64,000 nucleotides of DNA from Rhizophagus clarus (GCA_015698045.1 BLAL01000316.1:124001-188000), one strand, 5' to 3'; positions 1-13,663 are shown, numbered from the stretch's first letter. Numbers and translations: made by a program. The notes: generated by a model from the letters alone, not told the origin.

Positions 1-1
1 C

Positions 2-910
2 AAGCTCCACTTCCAGGCCACATTTTTGATGGACCTTTTATCTCTCAAACGTTTTCAATTTGTTTTTTGCCTGTATGACAGCGACGACTATGTAGTGGAC
101 TGGGAACTTACCTGGTTTACTCTTAACTTTTCACCGGCTCATGATGCTTCCTTCCAGGCTTCTCACTCCGCACGACATTACACCTTCAAGTTTAAACTCT
201 TCCTCGATGACTTGCCTCTCCTGGAAAAGCTAAAAGTCACCCGCTCCGATCTCTATATCGATCTTCTTACGTGCCGTTCATGTCGTGACCGTATGGAGGA
301 CTTGATGCACTTGATCCTCTGCTCTAAACGACGACCTGTCATGCATCAGATATTGCAATCTTATCAAAATCATTTATTCTCTAAGCTTCGTGAAGCTGGT
401 GAATTGGCTGATCAGGATCCTACGCCCTTGCTCAGGAAACTCTCTTCTCTTTCTTGTTGGACCATTTCTTCTTCTAACTGGTCCTCTTATGCACTCATCC
501 GGGGCTGTTTACCTGCCATGTTTGTTGACTTATTTGTAGAACTATCTATCCCCAGGCCGTCTGCTATGAAGGTCGTAGCTGCGTTACATAATAATTTCAT
601 CCAGAAACTTAGGACACGCATCTGGAATCCGCGTACTTATGACAAGAGTAAATGGGAAGACGCGATGAACATTACCCTTAAATTGAAGACTACTCCTCGG
701 CCATCTAACTTGCCTGCCACTTCGTATGTGCCTTTCTCTTCTTTACCTCCTCCGACCCATCTCGTGACTCCACGTGACTCCGAAGTTGATTGGATCAAGA
801 ACTCGATGACTCAAGGTTTGCCCTGGTTTAAACATATGTCGGGTTTTATGGGTCGTCTAACGGTGCTACTTAATAATAGCTTTTGCAGGATGGGATGTCG
901 ATTTTTATAG
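2..910 (+). CDS. LINE ORF2 C-terminal fragment, copy A
   Basis: The reading frame enters from the left edge and stays open to the TAG at 908-910; the first ATG (26) is not a real start. It encodes the ORF2 part downstream of the RNase H domain, including the zinc-binding motif CRSCRDRMEDLMHLILC (C-X2-C-X8-H-X3-C). Motifs of this type occur near the C-terminus of I-, R1-, Tad- and jockey-type LINEs and are thought to bind nucleic acid. No stop or frameshift interrupts the 302 visible codons, so this copy looks younger than B or C further along the same array. Whether the upstream part is intact cannot be seen. Confidence 0.88.
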   Translation, partial: KLHFQATFLMDLLSLKRFQFVFCLYDSDDYVVDWELTWFTLNFSPAHDASFQASHSARHYTFKFKLFLDDLPLLEKLKVTRSDLYIDLLTCRSCRDRMEDLMHLILCSKRRPVMHQILQSYQNHLFSKLREAGELADQDPTPLLRKLSSLSCWTISSSNWSSYALIRGCLPAMFVDLFVELSIPRPSAMKVVAALHNNFIQKLRTRIWNPRTYDKSKWEDAMNITLKLKTTPRPSNLPATSYVPFSSLPPPTHLVTPRDSEVDWIKNSMTQGLPWFKHMSGFMGRLTVLLNNSFCRMGCRFL

Positions 911-1168
911 TGGGCGTGTTATCCGTTATTTTGTTAGCATAGTTGCTTCTACTTTGGTTGGAATATATCAAGGGGGAAGATCTAGGGAAATTTAGTGTAA
1001 TGCGATTATTCTTTTTAGTTTAATTTTATTACTTTATTTTTACTTAGGAGACTATATAGTTTTGTTTTTAGTTAGTTTTATTTTCTTTTGTTTCTTTTTA
1101 TTTTATGTAAATTGTATCAAGTTAATAATGATTAATAAAGATAAAGGCTACTATGCCGCGTTTGCCTT

Positions 1169-1180
1169 GAATTTAAATTC
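1169..1180. repeat. 12-bp palindromic LINE junction A/B
   Basis: GAATTTAAATTC, a perfect palindrome, closes copy A. Copy B's 5' end (TAACGATCTGCGC) follows directly. This is one of ten identical 12-mers at LINE boundaries in the window. Confidence 0.95.
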
Positions 1181-1282
1181 TAACGATCTGCGCACCTTTT
1201 TCCGCTGATCACTCTGTCCATTTTTTTAGCTAACACTTTTTCATAAAAACTTATAGTTTTCCCTACCTAAAAGTCCTCGAAT

Positions 1283-3398
1283 ATGCCTAATAACGTTGCT
1301 AGACGAGGCCGCGGCTCCTTTAATCCTAATAGTAGGAAGGCCAGCCGCCAAGAACGAAGAAATAACAATAATAACTCTGATAACTCTGGTTCTGACGGTG
1401 AGAACACCGTTCAGCAAAAACGTACTCGAACCACCTCTGACAACACTATGGATGAAGACTACGTTGCCGGTCCAGCGGCTGACGTTGAAGTAGAAGGTCC
1501 CTCTTCTCCTCCTAAAGAAAATAATACTGCTTCGACTTCTCTCTCCTCCCATCCGAATATGGCTGCGGCTCTTTCTGCGCCTAATGATAACGCGTCTGAT
1601 GGACTCAACGCGTCCATGCATGCTAGAACAACGACTCCTGCATCCCCCCCTAACGCGTCGCCTGATAAGGCTACTGATGATGATCCCCCAGTTGATCAAT
1701 TCCTTGTACAGTCACCAACCTTCTCCATCGACAGAAATGATTTTCAGGCTGCGGCTGCCCCCAACTCTGCCCCTGATACTTTAAAAAACTTCCCTACAAA
1801 TAAGGCATTGATTGATGCAGTCAACAATACCTTTTTAGAAATGTATGAGTCGTACACTGGAAAAGCAAGAATGACTGGTTCTGGTGATGCCAAATATCTC
1901 GTTATTCATTTCCAATTCAAGGAGGCCTGGGACGCATATGTTGGTGCTGCTCATCAACAGTTCCCAGACCTTGTATTTCATGCCCACGATCATAAACAGC
2001 TCTGGAGTGATGAGGATCTCCGAGCCATCCAAGTTACTGATATCCCTTTCTTTTTAACCAAAGACAATATCATGTCTTATTTTAAGAAATTTGGTAACGT
2101 TCAATCCTGTCGAGTTTACTCCAGGAAAAATGCCAAAGTACATCAAGCCAGAATTGTTTACGATTCTGCCCTTTCTATCACTCGCTTTGACACCCAATGG
2201 GCCGTTTACTTGTCTCCGGGTGACCTTGTGTCACTATACAGTTGATCAAAAATCCTCACGCAGAGCATTCGTCGCTACGCTCACACAGCTACCCCCTAAC
2301 ACCAAAGATATTGACCTGGCTCCTCTCACTAGAGATCTTGGTGCCAAGGCCGTTAACGTTCCCCTTTCCCTGAACTCCTATAAATCCAAGCGATGGGCTT
2401 ATGTCACGTTCAATTCTCAAGAAACCATGGATGCCGCTATGGAACAGATCATTGGTTTCCGAGGCCATATATTACAATGGAACCTCCCAGATAATACTAA
2501 TAAACTTTGCCACAGATGTGGCAAATTAGGCTGTGCCCCCAATCAGTGCCCAAGCCGCCAAGATAGAGGTCGTACTAGAGGTAGAAACCCGGTGGTTGCA
2601 CTTAAAGAACGCTTCAATATCAACTAACCTGCCCGAACTAAAGAGCGTTCACGCTCTGGCTCTCGTTCGCGCTCGCGCTCAAAAGGTCCTGGCAATTCTC
2701 AATCCTTCCAGCCACAAAAACCCTTGGCTAACACCCGACTTAATAACAATCCTCGTCGGGATCGCTCTAAATCCAATGATAAACGTGACTGTTCAGTATC
2801 TTTTTCTACGGTTCTCTGTTCTCCTCCTCCCCCTTCACCACCCGATCAAGTTACTACTATATTTCCTCACGAGGCTGCTAATATTTTATCCTTGTTGAAA
2901 TCTCTCCAGCAAGATATGGCTGACGTCCGTGATCGTATCACAGCCTTAGAGCTCAACGATAGACGTATGACTCGTATTGAACAGCACCTCGACCTGCTAC
3001 CCCCGCCTGACATCTCAGCCACCAATCAGACTTCAGATATGCTCGTAGATGCTCCGGCTATACCTGATTCTACTGTTAAGCAGGTCTCCTCTCGACCCGC
3101 GACTTTGCTCGTACAAACGACTCTCAACCCCTTATCTCCTGGTTTTATTCCTTCACGACCAGTTAGAGCTCCTATCTCCGCTCCTGTTGATATCCCTGAT
3201 ATTTCCTCATTATCTTCTACTTCTCATATGGCTCCCTCTTCCACCCAAACTCACGATGAAATTCAAGCCATTAATGCGAAGCATTCGACTATTGAAAACA
3301 AATTGGATATGCTTGCCAATTCTATTAGCGGTTTTATTGGATCTATTGCTTCTTCTTCATTTTCCTCGGATTCAGCTAATACAGCTGGTTCCATCTAA
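1283..3398 (+). pseudogene. LINE ORF1 (RNA-binding protein), copy B, broken
   Basis: ORF1 is co-linear with the intact ORF1 at 55556-57682: basic N-terminus, Ser/Thr/Pro-rich stretch, RRM-like segment (AIQVTDIPFFLTKDN), zinc knuckle CHRCGKLGCAPNQC, RS-rich region and coiled coil. Two lesions break it. An 11-nt deletion near 2210 shifts the frame, giving a premature stop at 2243-2245. A CAA-to-TAA change makes a stop at 2625-2627. Downstream the original frame is open to 3398. The element could not make a full ORF1 product. The ORF1-to-ORF2 gap is 49 nt, as in copies I and H. Confidence 0.9.
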
Positions 3399-3447
3399 TT
3401 GTCCTCCTCCTTATACTTTTCCCGTCTGATTTTATCATAGTGCTATA

Positions 3448-6400
3448 ATGACAGACAATAATTTTGATTACGATTTTTTTGTTCGCAATCCCCCCAACCC
3501 CATAGACATAGACAACCTTACCTTACAGGATTCTTTATTTTCTTCTACTTCTCCTTCGCTCTCCCCCTGTAATTCCTTTAATATTTCTTCTCTCAACATT
3601 AACGGTCTTAAGATGTTTTTACAGAATAAGATCGAGCTTTTAAATAACTTTTTTTCCCTTAAACATATCTCTTTTGGTGGTGTCGTTGACACCCATCTAC
3701 ATCCTAAACAAGTGCATTTTTTGTCTAAACGACTTTCTAATTATACTGTTTTTTCTTCTGCTTTGAACACCTCCCAACATGTTCGTTCTTCCGGGGGTGT
3801 TTCCCTCTTCATTGAAAATTCTTTGGCTTCCCACGTTCACACTTATACCTCACTCTCATCACGATTGCTTTCTGTTGACCTCTACTTCAAAGGCAACGTT
3901 AAGCTTCGAATCTTTGTTGTTTATATCGCTCCCACTTCTGATCAATCCTTGCGCGATGAAACTATTGACCTTCTTATTCTTGCCTTGTCAGACGCCAAAC
4001 GATTAGGTTTTCATCACGCAGTTTGTGGAGACTTTAATATGCACCTAGATCAATTCTACCCTTTATTTTTTAATCAACCTCAAATCGCTTTCAAACGTAT
4101 CCATCGTCTTTTTAATTTTCTTTTAACGAATGGATATGTTGATTTTACTCCTATCAATTTTTCCTCTACCTCTTTGGGTACCTATCATCGTACGGATGTT
4201 GTTTCCCGTATTGATTATGTTTGGTCTTGTCCCCTTTTTAAGCGATATTTACTCACCTCTGTTATTTTTGATGTGCGTGATCTTAGCCTTTCTGATCATA
4301 ATCCTGTTATTACCTATTACGATTTTTCCTTTTTATCTTTTTATCTCAAGCCAGCACGTGCTCGGCAGCTTCAACGACATTCTCGTCGCATATTTTCCTT
4401 TGACTCGGTTTCCCCCTCGCAATGGGAGGACTTTTCTGCCCATGTTGACAATCTATGTAACATTTCTCCCAGTGTATTTGCCTCTTGGCACGTTAATCGT
4501 ATGTGTGAATATTTACACACTAACATTATCGCTGGCGCCAATGCTATCCTACCTGCACGTACTGTTGGTAATGACCATACCCCTAAACTCCCTAAGGATC
4601 TAGAAACCTTGATACAGCATTACCGCTTCCTCAATCGGGTTCTTCACTCTATTAGACTATTACGTAAATACCCGCATACCCTTTCTTTCTCCCATGACCG
4701 TAAATGGTCTGGCTACTTGACTAGATTAAATAATATATTCAATTTGTATAAATCTGTTTTTTCCTCTGTCCCTGTTTTACCTTCAACTTTACTTTCTTGT
4801 CGAACGGATAATTTTGATTCTTTATTCCGTACGCTTTCACATGCCTCTAAAGTATTAAGAGGCTTACATCTCTTGAAAGAAAAAGAGTTTCAGGATTCTT
4901 CTATCCAGGCTCACCTTGCATCTCGTGACCAGAATTTTGATACTGACATCTCTTCATTTATCAACTCAGCGCTCTCTCGCTCACGTCGCCACATTGTACT
5001 GGATCGCATCTTTATTGATCATCCTACCACTCCTCAGTTGTTGACAGATCCACAAGATATTTCTGATGCTGTGGTTAATCACTTCCAAAATGCAGTTCCT
5101 ATTAAATCCTCTCCACCCTCGTATATATCAGCTTTGCCTGATCGATGGCGCTCTGAATATTCACCCATGGACTCAGTTTCTCCTGACATCTATAGTTCTC
5201 TATTGTCTCCCCCTTCCTTAGAAGAATGGCTCTCTACGGTTTCCTCTATGCCCAATGGCAAAGCTCCTGGCCCTTCCATGATCACCTATAAAATGCTCAA
5301 ACATTTGGGACCTATTCTTTACTTTTAACCCTGATCCGTAAATGTTTTGCTTTTGCTGACATTCCTGATCATTGGCGACAAGCTATGGTTTTCCCCATCC
5401 CCAAGCCGCATGAATGGCGATGCCAATTGAAAAATACCCGTCCTATCACGCTTCTGGAAGTTATCCGGAAATCCTTTGTTAAGCTTTTTTACAACCGCTT
5501 GTCTGCCATTCTGGCTGCCCACAATGTTCTTAAAGGTGGCAATTTTGCGGGGCTACCCGGAGGTACCTGCCGTGATCCAATCATCACTCTTGAGTCCATC
5601 ATCCATGATGCCAATCACACCGATTCTCCTCTTTGGATTTTATCGCAAGACATTTCTAAAGCATTTGATTCTGTCAACCTCACTATGTTGAAATTCACTC
5701 TGGAACGCATTCATTTACCTGCGACTGCCATCACGCTTATCTTATCTTTGTTTATGAACCATTCTAATCGGGTGTTTACTGCTCATGGTGAGACTTCTTC
5801 CTACCGGGTTCGCATTGGCATAGACCAAGGCGAAGTGATTTCCCCACTTTTATGGGTTATCTACATCGATCCTCTTCTGACTGTTTTGAAAACTGAAATG
5901 CTGGATCCTTACATTTTACGGTCCCCATCATTAACCTCCACTGACACGGTATCTACTCCTGATATTTCTATCAACAACCTGGTCTTTATGGATGATTCCA
6001 CTCTTATTTCTTCATCGAAGGCTGGACTGGAACATATGTTATCAATTACAGAAGAATTTTACTCGTTGAACAATACTTCTGCTAACCATCAGAAATATGT
6101 CTTGATATCAAATTCTTTGCCTTTAACCACTACATCCGCTGTTCTCCTGGTGGAATTTCACTTATCCTTATCGTCTTTGAACGATATCCCTTCTATTTCT
6201 GTTACTCCCCTTTCTATTACTTCTTCCTTTCGTTTTTTAGGGGTATGGTTTAATATCAAAGGCTCTCGCGATTTTGTTAAAAAACAAATCGCCAGTGAAT
6301 GTAATTCCTTCGCCGCTACTCTTCGTCCGGCCAAGCTCTCCGCTAAACAAGTGGTTTATCTTTATAACTCAGTGCTCATTCCTAAACTCGAGTACCGTAT

Positions 6401-9078
6401 ACAAGTTACCCACCTTTCAGTGTCAGATTGTTATGCTGCTACACGATCCATACGATCGCTTGTCAAATATAAGGCTAATTTTTCCCGTTCTCTCCCCAAC
6501 CCTATACTTTATCTTTCCCAAGCTTTGGGCCTAATTAATTTATCTTCTCATCTGATACAATGTCATGTTAATAATTTATTCTTGATGGCTAATTCTTCTA
6601 CACCTTTTATTCAGCGTTTATTTATTTATAGATTAATGTTGATACAATTTAGGTTTTTGATTCCCATTTCTCCTTTGATGGTTGATGATTGGTCCTTATG
6701 GTCCAACATGAATATTTTTAAGTGTGATTATATCGCGTGCACTATTGCTTCCATGGTTTCTACCCCCTTCCGCCTGCAACATGCTCGTTTCTCTTCAACC
6801 TTTCCGGACCTTACTCTTCCTGGCCATACTCCTTTATACTCGTGTATGAGCCCGCATGTTTTTAAAGCTTGCCTCAAGGTCCTGCGGAAACGCCACCTTT
6901 ATTATTTATCGCAATTAATTGCGCCATCTGGCTCTCATCTCATTTCTTGGGCTGCTTATCAGACTGCCTATATTGCCCAGCTTGAGAATAAGCGTGGCCG
7001 TTCTCTTCCCCATAAATGGTATTTGGACATCAAGACCCATACGACCATTCCCGGCTCTCATGATCAGTTGTCTGATCAGTATGTATGCCCTCCTTCTGTT
7101 GCCTCTTCCACTGTCTTACTTCCTGGTGCTACTACAACGCAAAAGAATTGGCATTGGCTTGTCACGCTTGATGGCAACGGTGCTCCTCTCTTCGGCAAAC
7201 AGCTTAGCGTCCAACCCAAGAAAGATACCTGTGTGATCGTTCATTGGATATCTGACTGTCTCTCTTCTCCTGGTGATGTTATTCGCCTTCGTCCATGTCC
7301 AGGCTGTGACGCGCATGTTCCGTTCCCATCGGCTAATAAATATTCTGCCGTTCAACCTCGCTGCACCTTCAAGATTTCTTTGTTGCGCTCTCTGATTTTG
7401 CCTACAAATTGTGAACGTATTCGTCAATCTACTTCAGAAGTCCTTTCCCCTCATACTTGGGCAGATCTTAGCCTTACGGTAATTCCTTATTATCGGCGCC
7501 TTAATCTTTTGCCCGATTTTTCTTCTTCTCCCCTTGTAGTCGAGGATGATCCTGTTGTGGCTCCTCTTGTGGATGATCACTTTTTACTTTCTTCTTCGGT
7601 TCCCCTCCCGTCAGGCTCTCATTATCGTTATTATACCGATGGTTCTTTGATTAACCTCAGAACACCTGATGTCTCGATGGGTTGGTCTTGGGTCCAAATA
7701 ATTCCCGACGCTGGATTTCTTAACTCTGTTACTACCTATACGCATGGCACTATACGAAACTGGCCCTCTTCTACCAGAGCTGAAGCTGCTGCAATTTACG
7801 CTGCTTTAAGCATCACCCCGGCTGACTCTACTGTTACTATTTATACGGACTCCCAAGTTGCCATTGACGGTTTGAGACTATGTGCTTTCTCTTCCTATAC
7901 TAATAGTCGTCTGTTTTACAAAACTACCAACTTCGAGCTGTGGGCTTCTATTGAGCGACTCGTTCATGCCAAAAATCTCACGGTTTCTCCTATCAAGGTC
8001 AAAGGTCATGATGGCAATTATTGGAACGAATTTGCTGATTCTCTTGCGAATTCTGCTCGTCTCTCTGATACGGCTCCTCTTTTGCCCGTGGATGCTTACA
8101 CTTCTTCGCATCCCGTCCGCCTGGTGTATGACAATGTGGTTTGCGAGTCCAATCCCAGGCGGCTACTCAAGCTCCATTTCCAGGCCACCTTTTTGAAGGA
8201 CCTTTTATCTCTCAAACGTTTTCAATTTGTATATTGTCTGTTTGACAAAGACGACTATGTAGTGGACTGGGAACTTACCTGGTTTACTCTTAATTTCTCC
8301 CCGGCTCATGATGCTTCCTTCCAGGCTTCTCATGCCGCGCGACATTACACATTCAAGTTTAAACTCTTCCTCGATGATTTGCCTCTCCTGGAAAAGTTGA
8401 AAGTCACCCGCTCCGATCTCTATATCGATCTTCTCACGTGCCGTTCATGCCGTGATCGCATGGAGGATTTGATGCACTTGATCCTCTGTTCTAAACGAAG
8501 ATCTGTCATGCATCAACTATTGCAATCCTATCAAAATCATTTATTCTCTAAGCTTTGTGAAGCCGGTGATTTGGCTAATCAGGATTCTACACCCCCTGCT
8601 TAGGAAACTCTCTTCTCTTTCTTGTTGGACCATTTCTTCCTCTAACTGGTCCTCTTACGCGCTCATCCGGGGTTGTTTGCCTACCATGTTTATTGACTTA
8701 TTTGTTGAATTATCTATTCCCAGGCCGTCTGCTATGAAGGTCGTAGCCGCGATACATAATAATTTCATCCAGAAGCTTCGAACACGCATCTGGAATCTGC
8801 GTACTTATGACAAGAATAAATGGGAAGACGCGATGAACATTACCCTTAAATTGAAAACTACTCCTCGGCCGTCTAACTTGCCTCCCACTTCGTATGTGCC
8901 TTATTCTTCTTTACCTCCTCCGACCCATCTCGTGACTTCACGTGACTCCGAAGTTGATTGGATCAGGAACTCGATGATTCAAGGTTTGCCATGGTATAAA
9001 CATTTGTCGGGTTTTATGGGTCGTCTAACGGTGCTACTTAATAACAGCTTTTGCAGGATGGGATGTCGATTTTTATAG
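3448..9078 (+). pseudogene. LINE ORF2 (endonuclease-RT-RNase H), copy B, broken
   Basis: All ORF2 domains can be read. The AP endonuclease shows SSLNINGLK, VVDTH, GDFNMH and SDHNPV. The reverse transcriptase shows SQDISKAFDSVN, GIDQGEVISPLL and VFMDDSTL. RNase H shows YTDGS, RAEAAAI, YTDSQ and EFADSLANSA. The C-terminal CCHC motif follows. A 7-nt deletion near 5311 (between short ATT repeats) shifts the frame and stops the first part at 5326-5328. The RT and RNase H part is then open from about 5340 to 8603. A one-base insertion near 8594 shifts the last 170 codons into another frame. Two small indels thus inactivate an otherwise well-preserved polyprotein. Confidence 0.92.
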
Positions 9079-9339
9079 TGGGCGTGTTATCCGTTATTAT
9101 GTTAGCATAGTTGCTTCTACCTTGATTGGAATATATTAAGGGGGAAGATCTAGGGAAATTTAGTGTAATGCGATTTATTCTTTTTTAGGATAGGTTTATT
9201 ACTTTATTTTTACTTAGGAGACTATATAGCTTTGTTTTTAGTTAGTTTTATTTTATTTTGTTTCTTTTTATACTTTTGTAAATTGTATTCGTTTAATAAT
9301 AATTAATAAAGATAAAGGCTACTATGCCGCGTTTGCCTT

Positions 9340-9351
9340 GAATTTAAATTC
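9340..9351. repeat. 12-bp palindromic LINE junction B/C
   Basis: GAATTTAAATTC ends copy B. Copy C begins at 9352 with TGAACGATCTGTGC, a slightly diverged version of the family 5' end. Confidence 0.95.
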
Positions 9352-9443
9352 TGAACGATCTGTGCTCCTTTTTCTGCTGATCACTCTGTCCATTTTTTCT
9401 CTAGATAAACTTATCATATAAGCTTATAGTTTTCCTATCTAAA

Positions 9444-12200
9444 ATGTCCTCACGCACCTCTCAAAATATTGCTTGACGAGGCAGCAGTTTCCCTAATACT
9501 AATAGTAGAAGGGCCCACCGTCATAATAAAAGAAATAACAATAATAACTCTAACAACTCCAGTTCTGACGGTGAAAGCACCGCTCAACAGAAACGCACTA
9601 GAACTCTCTCCGCGAATACTATGGATGAAGACTTCGTCACCGATACAGCGGTTGACGTTGGAGTAGATGGTCTCTCTTCTCCTCCCAAAAAAAATAATAC
9701 TGTCTCAACTTCTCTCTCCTCTCCTCCGAATAGTGCTGCGACCTCCTCTGCGCCCAACAATGACGCGTCTAACAGCCTCAACATGTCCATGCATGCCAGA
9801 ACAACGACTTCTGCATTCCCCCTTAATACGTCGCCTAATAAGGCTACTGCTGATGAAACCCCTGTTGATCAATTGCCTATCCCGACTCCTACCTTTTCCT
9901 TTAATAGAAATGATTATCAAGCTGCAGCCACTCCTAACTCGGCCCCTGAAACTCTAAAAAACTTTTCAACGAATAAGGCATTAATCAATGCAGTTAACAA
10001 CACCTTTCTGGAAATGTATGAATCATACACCGGTTAAGCACGTATGACTGGTTCTGGTGATTCCAAGCGCCTCGTTATTCACTTCCAAACTATGGCGGCA
10101 CGTGATGCTTGTGTTGGCGCTGCCCACCAGCAGTTTCCTGACCTTGTATTCCATGCACACGATCCCAGACAGCTCCAGAGTAATGAAGATCTCTGAGCCA
10201 TTCAAGTCACTGACATCCCTTTCTTCCTCACCAAAGAAAATGTCATATCCTACTTCAAGAAATTCGGTAACATCGCCTCCTGTCGAGTTTACTCCAGGAA
10301 AAATGCTAAAGTTCAGCAAGCTCAAATTGTTTATGATTCTGCACAATCAATCGCCCGGTTTGATTCCCAATGGGCGGTATATTGTTTCTCGACTTGCCTA
10401 AGAGTTACCCCGTGTCACTACACGGTAGATCAGAAATCTTCTCGTCGCGCATTCATCGCTACACTCACTCAGTTGCCCCCCTAATACTAAGGACATCGAT
10501 TTAGCTCCTCTCATCAGAGAACTTGGTGCTAAGGCTGTTAACGTTCCCCTATCTCTCAATTCCTATAAACCCAAATGATGGGTCTACATCACTTTCCCTT
10601 TCCAGGAACTTATGGATGCCGCTATGGAACAACTCATCGGCTATCAAGGTCACACTCTACAATAGAATCTCCCTAACGACACCAACAAACTCTGCCATCG
10701 CTGTGGTAAATTAGGGTGTGCTCCCAATCAATGCCTACTCTGACAACAATGGGGCAGAACCCGTGATCGAAATCCCGTGGCCACACTCAAAGAACGTTTT
10801 CACGTTGGACAGCCCTCTTGACCCAAAAATACTTCACGCTCACGCTCTCACTCATGTTCGCGCTCTAAGGGTCCTGATAACTCTCGATCACCCTCTTAAC
10901 ACCAGCAATCTTCATCTGCTCGATCCAAAATTAACATCCTCAACATTCAACGTAACCGCTCTAAATCCAATAAAAAGCGCAACCGTTCAGTCTCATTCTC
11001 TTCTGCACTACGCACTCTCCCTTTTTCTACAGCGCACAATAAGCCTCCTTCTTTGTCTCAACAGGAAGCCAGTGAAATTTTGTCTTTACTTAAGGCTCTG
11101 CAGCAAGATATGGCTGACGTATGCGATCGCATTACTGCACTTGAACTAAATGACCAACATATGACTCGCATTGAACGACATATTGGTCTTTAACCCTTGT
11201 CCTCCGTTCCCAACACTACACACTCTTCTGACATGAACATTGATCAGCCTGATGTCCCTAACTCCTCCGCTGCGCAAGATTCTCTTCATGTCACATCACC
11301 TTCACGTCCTCTCAACCCCCTTTTACCTGATTTTGTCCCTTCGACCTCTCAAGTAGTTCCCGCTTACACCCCATCCTTGGCTGTTATCACTCCTTCTGCT
11401 CTCACCCCCTCCCCGCAACACGCTAATGCTGAAATCCAGGCTATCAATGAAAAGCATTCAGCCATTGAAAGTAAAATGGACATGCTCGTAGCCTCTATTA
11501 GCGGCTTTATTGGATCCTGATAATTCTCGACCACTCTCTCAACACCAGCAATCTTCATCTGCTTGGTCCAAAGTTAACATCCTCAACATTCAACGTAACC
11601 GCTCTAAATCCAATGAAAAGCGTAACCGCTCAGTCTCATTCTCTTCTGCACTACGCACTCCCCCTTTTTCTACAGCGCACAATAAACCTCCTTCTTTGTC
11701 TCAACAGGAAGCCAGTGAAATTTTGTCTTTACTTAAGGCTCTGCAGCAAGATATGGCTGACGTACGTGATCACATTACTGCGCTTGAACTAAATGACCAA
11801 CGTATGACTCGCATTGAACGACATATTGGTCTTTAACCCTTGTCCTCCGTTCCCAACACCACACATGAACATTGATCAGCCTGATGTCCCTAACTCCTCT
11901 GCTGCGCAAGATTCTCTTCATGTCACATCACCTTCATGTCCTCTCAACCCCCTTTTACCTGATTTTGTCCCTTCGACCTCTCAAGTAGTTCCCGCTTACA
12001 CCTCATCCTCGGCTGTTATCACTCCTTCTGCTCTCACCCCCTCCCCGCAACACGTTAATGCTGAAATCCAGGCTATCAATGAAAAGCATTCAGCCATTGA
12101 AAGTAAAATGGACATGCTCGTAGCCTCTATTAGCGGCTTTATTGGTTCAATTAATACTTCAACTACTTCGAACTCGGCTAATGCAGCCAGTTCCAAATAA
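9444..12200 (+). pseudogene. LINE ORF1, copy C, heavily degraded
   Basis: This aligns with intact ORF1 from the start codon region (9444) to the TAA before the ORF2 spacer. Many in-frame stops occur, for example a TGA about ten codons in, at about 10036 (GGT TAA GCA), and TGA at about 10195. Frameshifts add to these. The RRM-like region (TDIPFFLTKENVISYFKK) and knuckle region (CHRCGKLGCAPNQC) remain readable in pieces. The C-terminal coiled-coil part occurs twice because of a tandem duplication (10871-11513 and 11514-12146). It is non-functional. Confidence 0.85.
10871..12146 (+). repeat. Tandem duplication of about 640 bp inside ORF1 of copy C
   Basis: Bases 10871-11513 and 11514-12146 are near-identical direct copies covering the RS-rich to coiled-coil part of ORF1. 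Both run from a TCCTGATAA stretch to AGCGGCTTTATTGG. The second lacks about 10 bp present in the first near 11222. The breakpoint is at a short GGTCC/GGATCC similarity, which suggests slippage or unequal exchange after the element inserted. Confidence 0.85.
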
Positions 12201-13663
12201 TTGTTCCCCTTTCTTCTCTTTCCCGTCTAATCTATCATAGTGTTTTAATGACGGACAATAATTTCAATTATGATTCTTTCGTTCGTAATCCTTCTAACCC
12301 TGTTGATATAGAAAATTTTTCTTTACAAGACTCTTTATTTTCTTCTATTTCTTCGTTTAATATTAATGGTTTAAAAATGCATTCTCAAAACAAAATTGAA
12401 CAATTGAATAACTTCTTTTCTATTAAGCACATTTCTTTTGGTGGTGTCATTGACACCCATTTACACCCCAAGCAAATGCAATTTTTATCAAAACGCCTCT
12501 CTAATTATACTGTTTTTTCCTCTTCCCTGGATATCTCCCAGCACATCCGCTCTTCTGGTGGTGTTTTGTTATTTATCGAGAATTCTTTGGCTCCTCATGT
12601 TCACACCTACACTTCCCACTCATCACGCCTGCTCTCTGTTGATTTGTATTTTAAAGGAAACATTAAGCTGCGTATTTTCGTCATCTATATACCTCCTACC
12701 TCAGATTAAGCCTTACGCGATTCCACTATCGATTCGCTTATCCAAGCCTTCTCAGACACTAAGTGACTAGGCTTACATCATGCTATCTGTGGGGATTTTA
12801 ATATGCATTTAGATCAATTTTACCCCATATTTTTCAATCAACCTCAAATTGCCTCTAAACGTATCCATAGACTCTTTAATTTTCTTTTGAGCAGCAGTTA
12901 CGTGGACTTTACTCCTGTCAACTCTTCTGACTCTCTGGGCACTTTTCATCGTGCAAACATTATTACTCGCATTGACTATATTTGGTCGTGCCCCCTTCTC
13001 AAATCCTTTTTACTTACTTCTATCATCTCTGACGCCTGCGATAGTTCTCTATCTGATCACAACCCTGTCGTCACTTATTTTGACTCCTCTCTCCTATGCT
13101 CTTCTGTCAAATTGGCCCGTGCTCGACAGCTCAAAAGGCGCACACGCCATATTTTCCTTTTGGACTCTGTTTTCCCAGCTCTGTGGGATGACTTCTCAGC
13201 CCATATAGATGCTTCTTGTACTGTACCTCCCAACACTTTTGCCTCTTGGCATATCAATCGGATGTGCGAATATTTGCACTCCTCTATTATTGCTGGAGCA
13301 ACTGCTGTTTTGCCCTCACGTACGATCGGTAATGATCACACCCCACACCTTCCTAAGGAATTGGAAACTCTCATACAGCACTATCGCTTCCTTAATCGGG
13401 TTCTTCATTCTATTAGACTTTTACGGAAATATTCGCATTCCTTTTCTTCTTTACATGATCGTAAATGGTCTGTTTACCTTATTCGTCTGGAAAATATATT
13501 TCGCCTTTACAACTCTTGTTTCACTACCATTCCTGTCTTACCCGCTACTCTATCTTCTTGTCGGGCAGACAATTTTAAACATATCTTTGACATCTTAACT
13601 CATTCCTCTTCTTTATTAAGAGGTTTACACCTTTTGAAAGAAAAGGAATACCAAGACCTTTCT

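Larger units (their letters stand above)
1..1180 (+). mobile_element. LINE copy A, 3' portion (cut by window start)
   Basis: This is the 3' part of a non-LTR retrotransposon of the family that fills the window. It holds the last 302 codons of ORF2 and about 270 bp of 3' UTR, and it aligns over its length with 62459-63637 of the intact copy I. The 3' end is not a poly(A) tail. It is a fixed sequence (TAATAAAGAT, then CTATGCCGCGTTTGCC) ending in the palindrome GAATTTAAATTC at 1169-1180, where copy B begins at once. The element continues to the left of the window. Confidence 0.93.
1181..9351 (+). mobile_element. LINE copy B, full length, ORFs broken
   Basis: This full-length element of about 8.17 kb has a 102-bp 5' UTR, ORF1 (1283-3398), a 49-nt spacer, ORF2 (3448-9078) and a 3' UTR of about 270 bp ending in GAATTTAAATTC (9340-9351). 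Its 5' terminus starts immediately after copy A's terminal 12-mer, and its own 12-mer is followed immediately by copy C. The order is therefore head-to-tail with no spacer. Both ORFs are recognisable along their length but carry a few small lesions, so the copy is a relatively recent dead element. Confidence 0.95.

Noticed and set aside
1241-1699. 152-codon Arg/Ser-rich ORF on the - strand, with similar ones at 55502-56020 and 42659-42943
   Set aside because: It is the antisense shadow of ORF1's low-complexity N-terminus and follows ORF1 copies wherever they occur.
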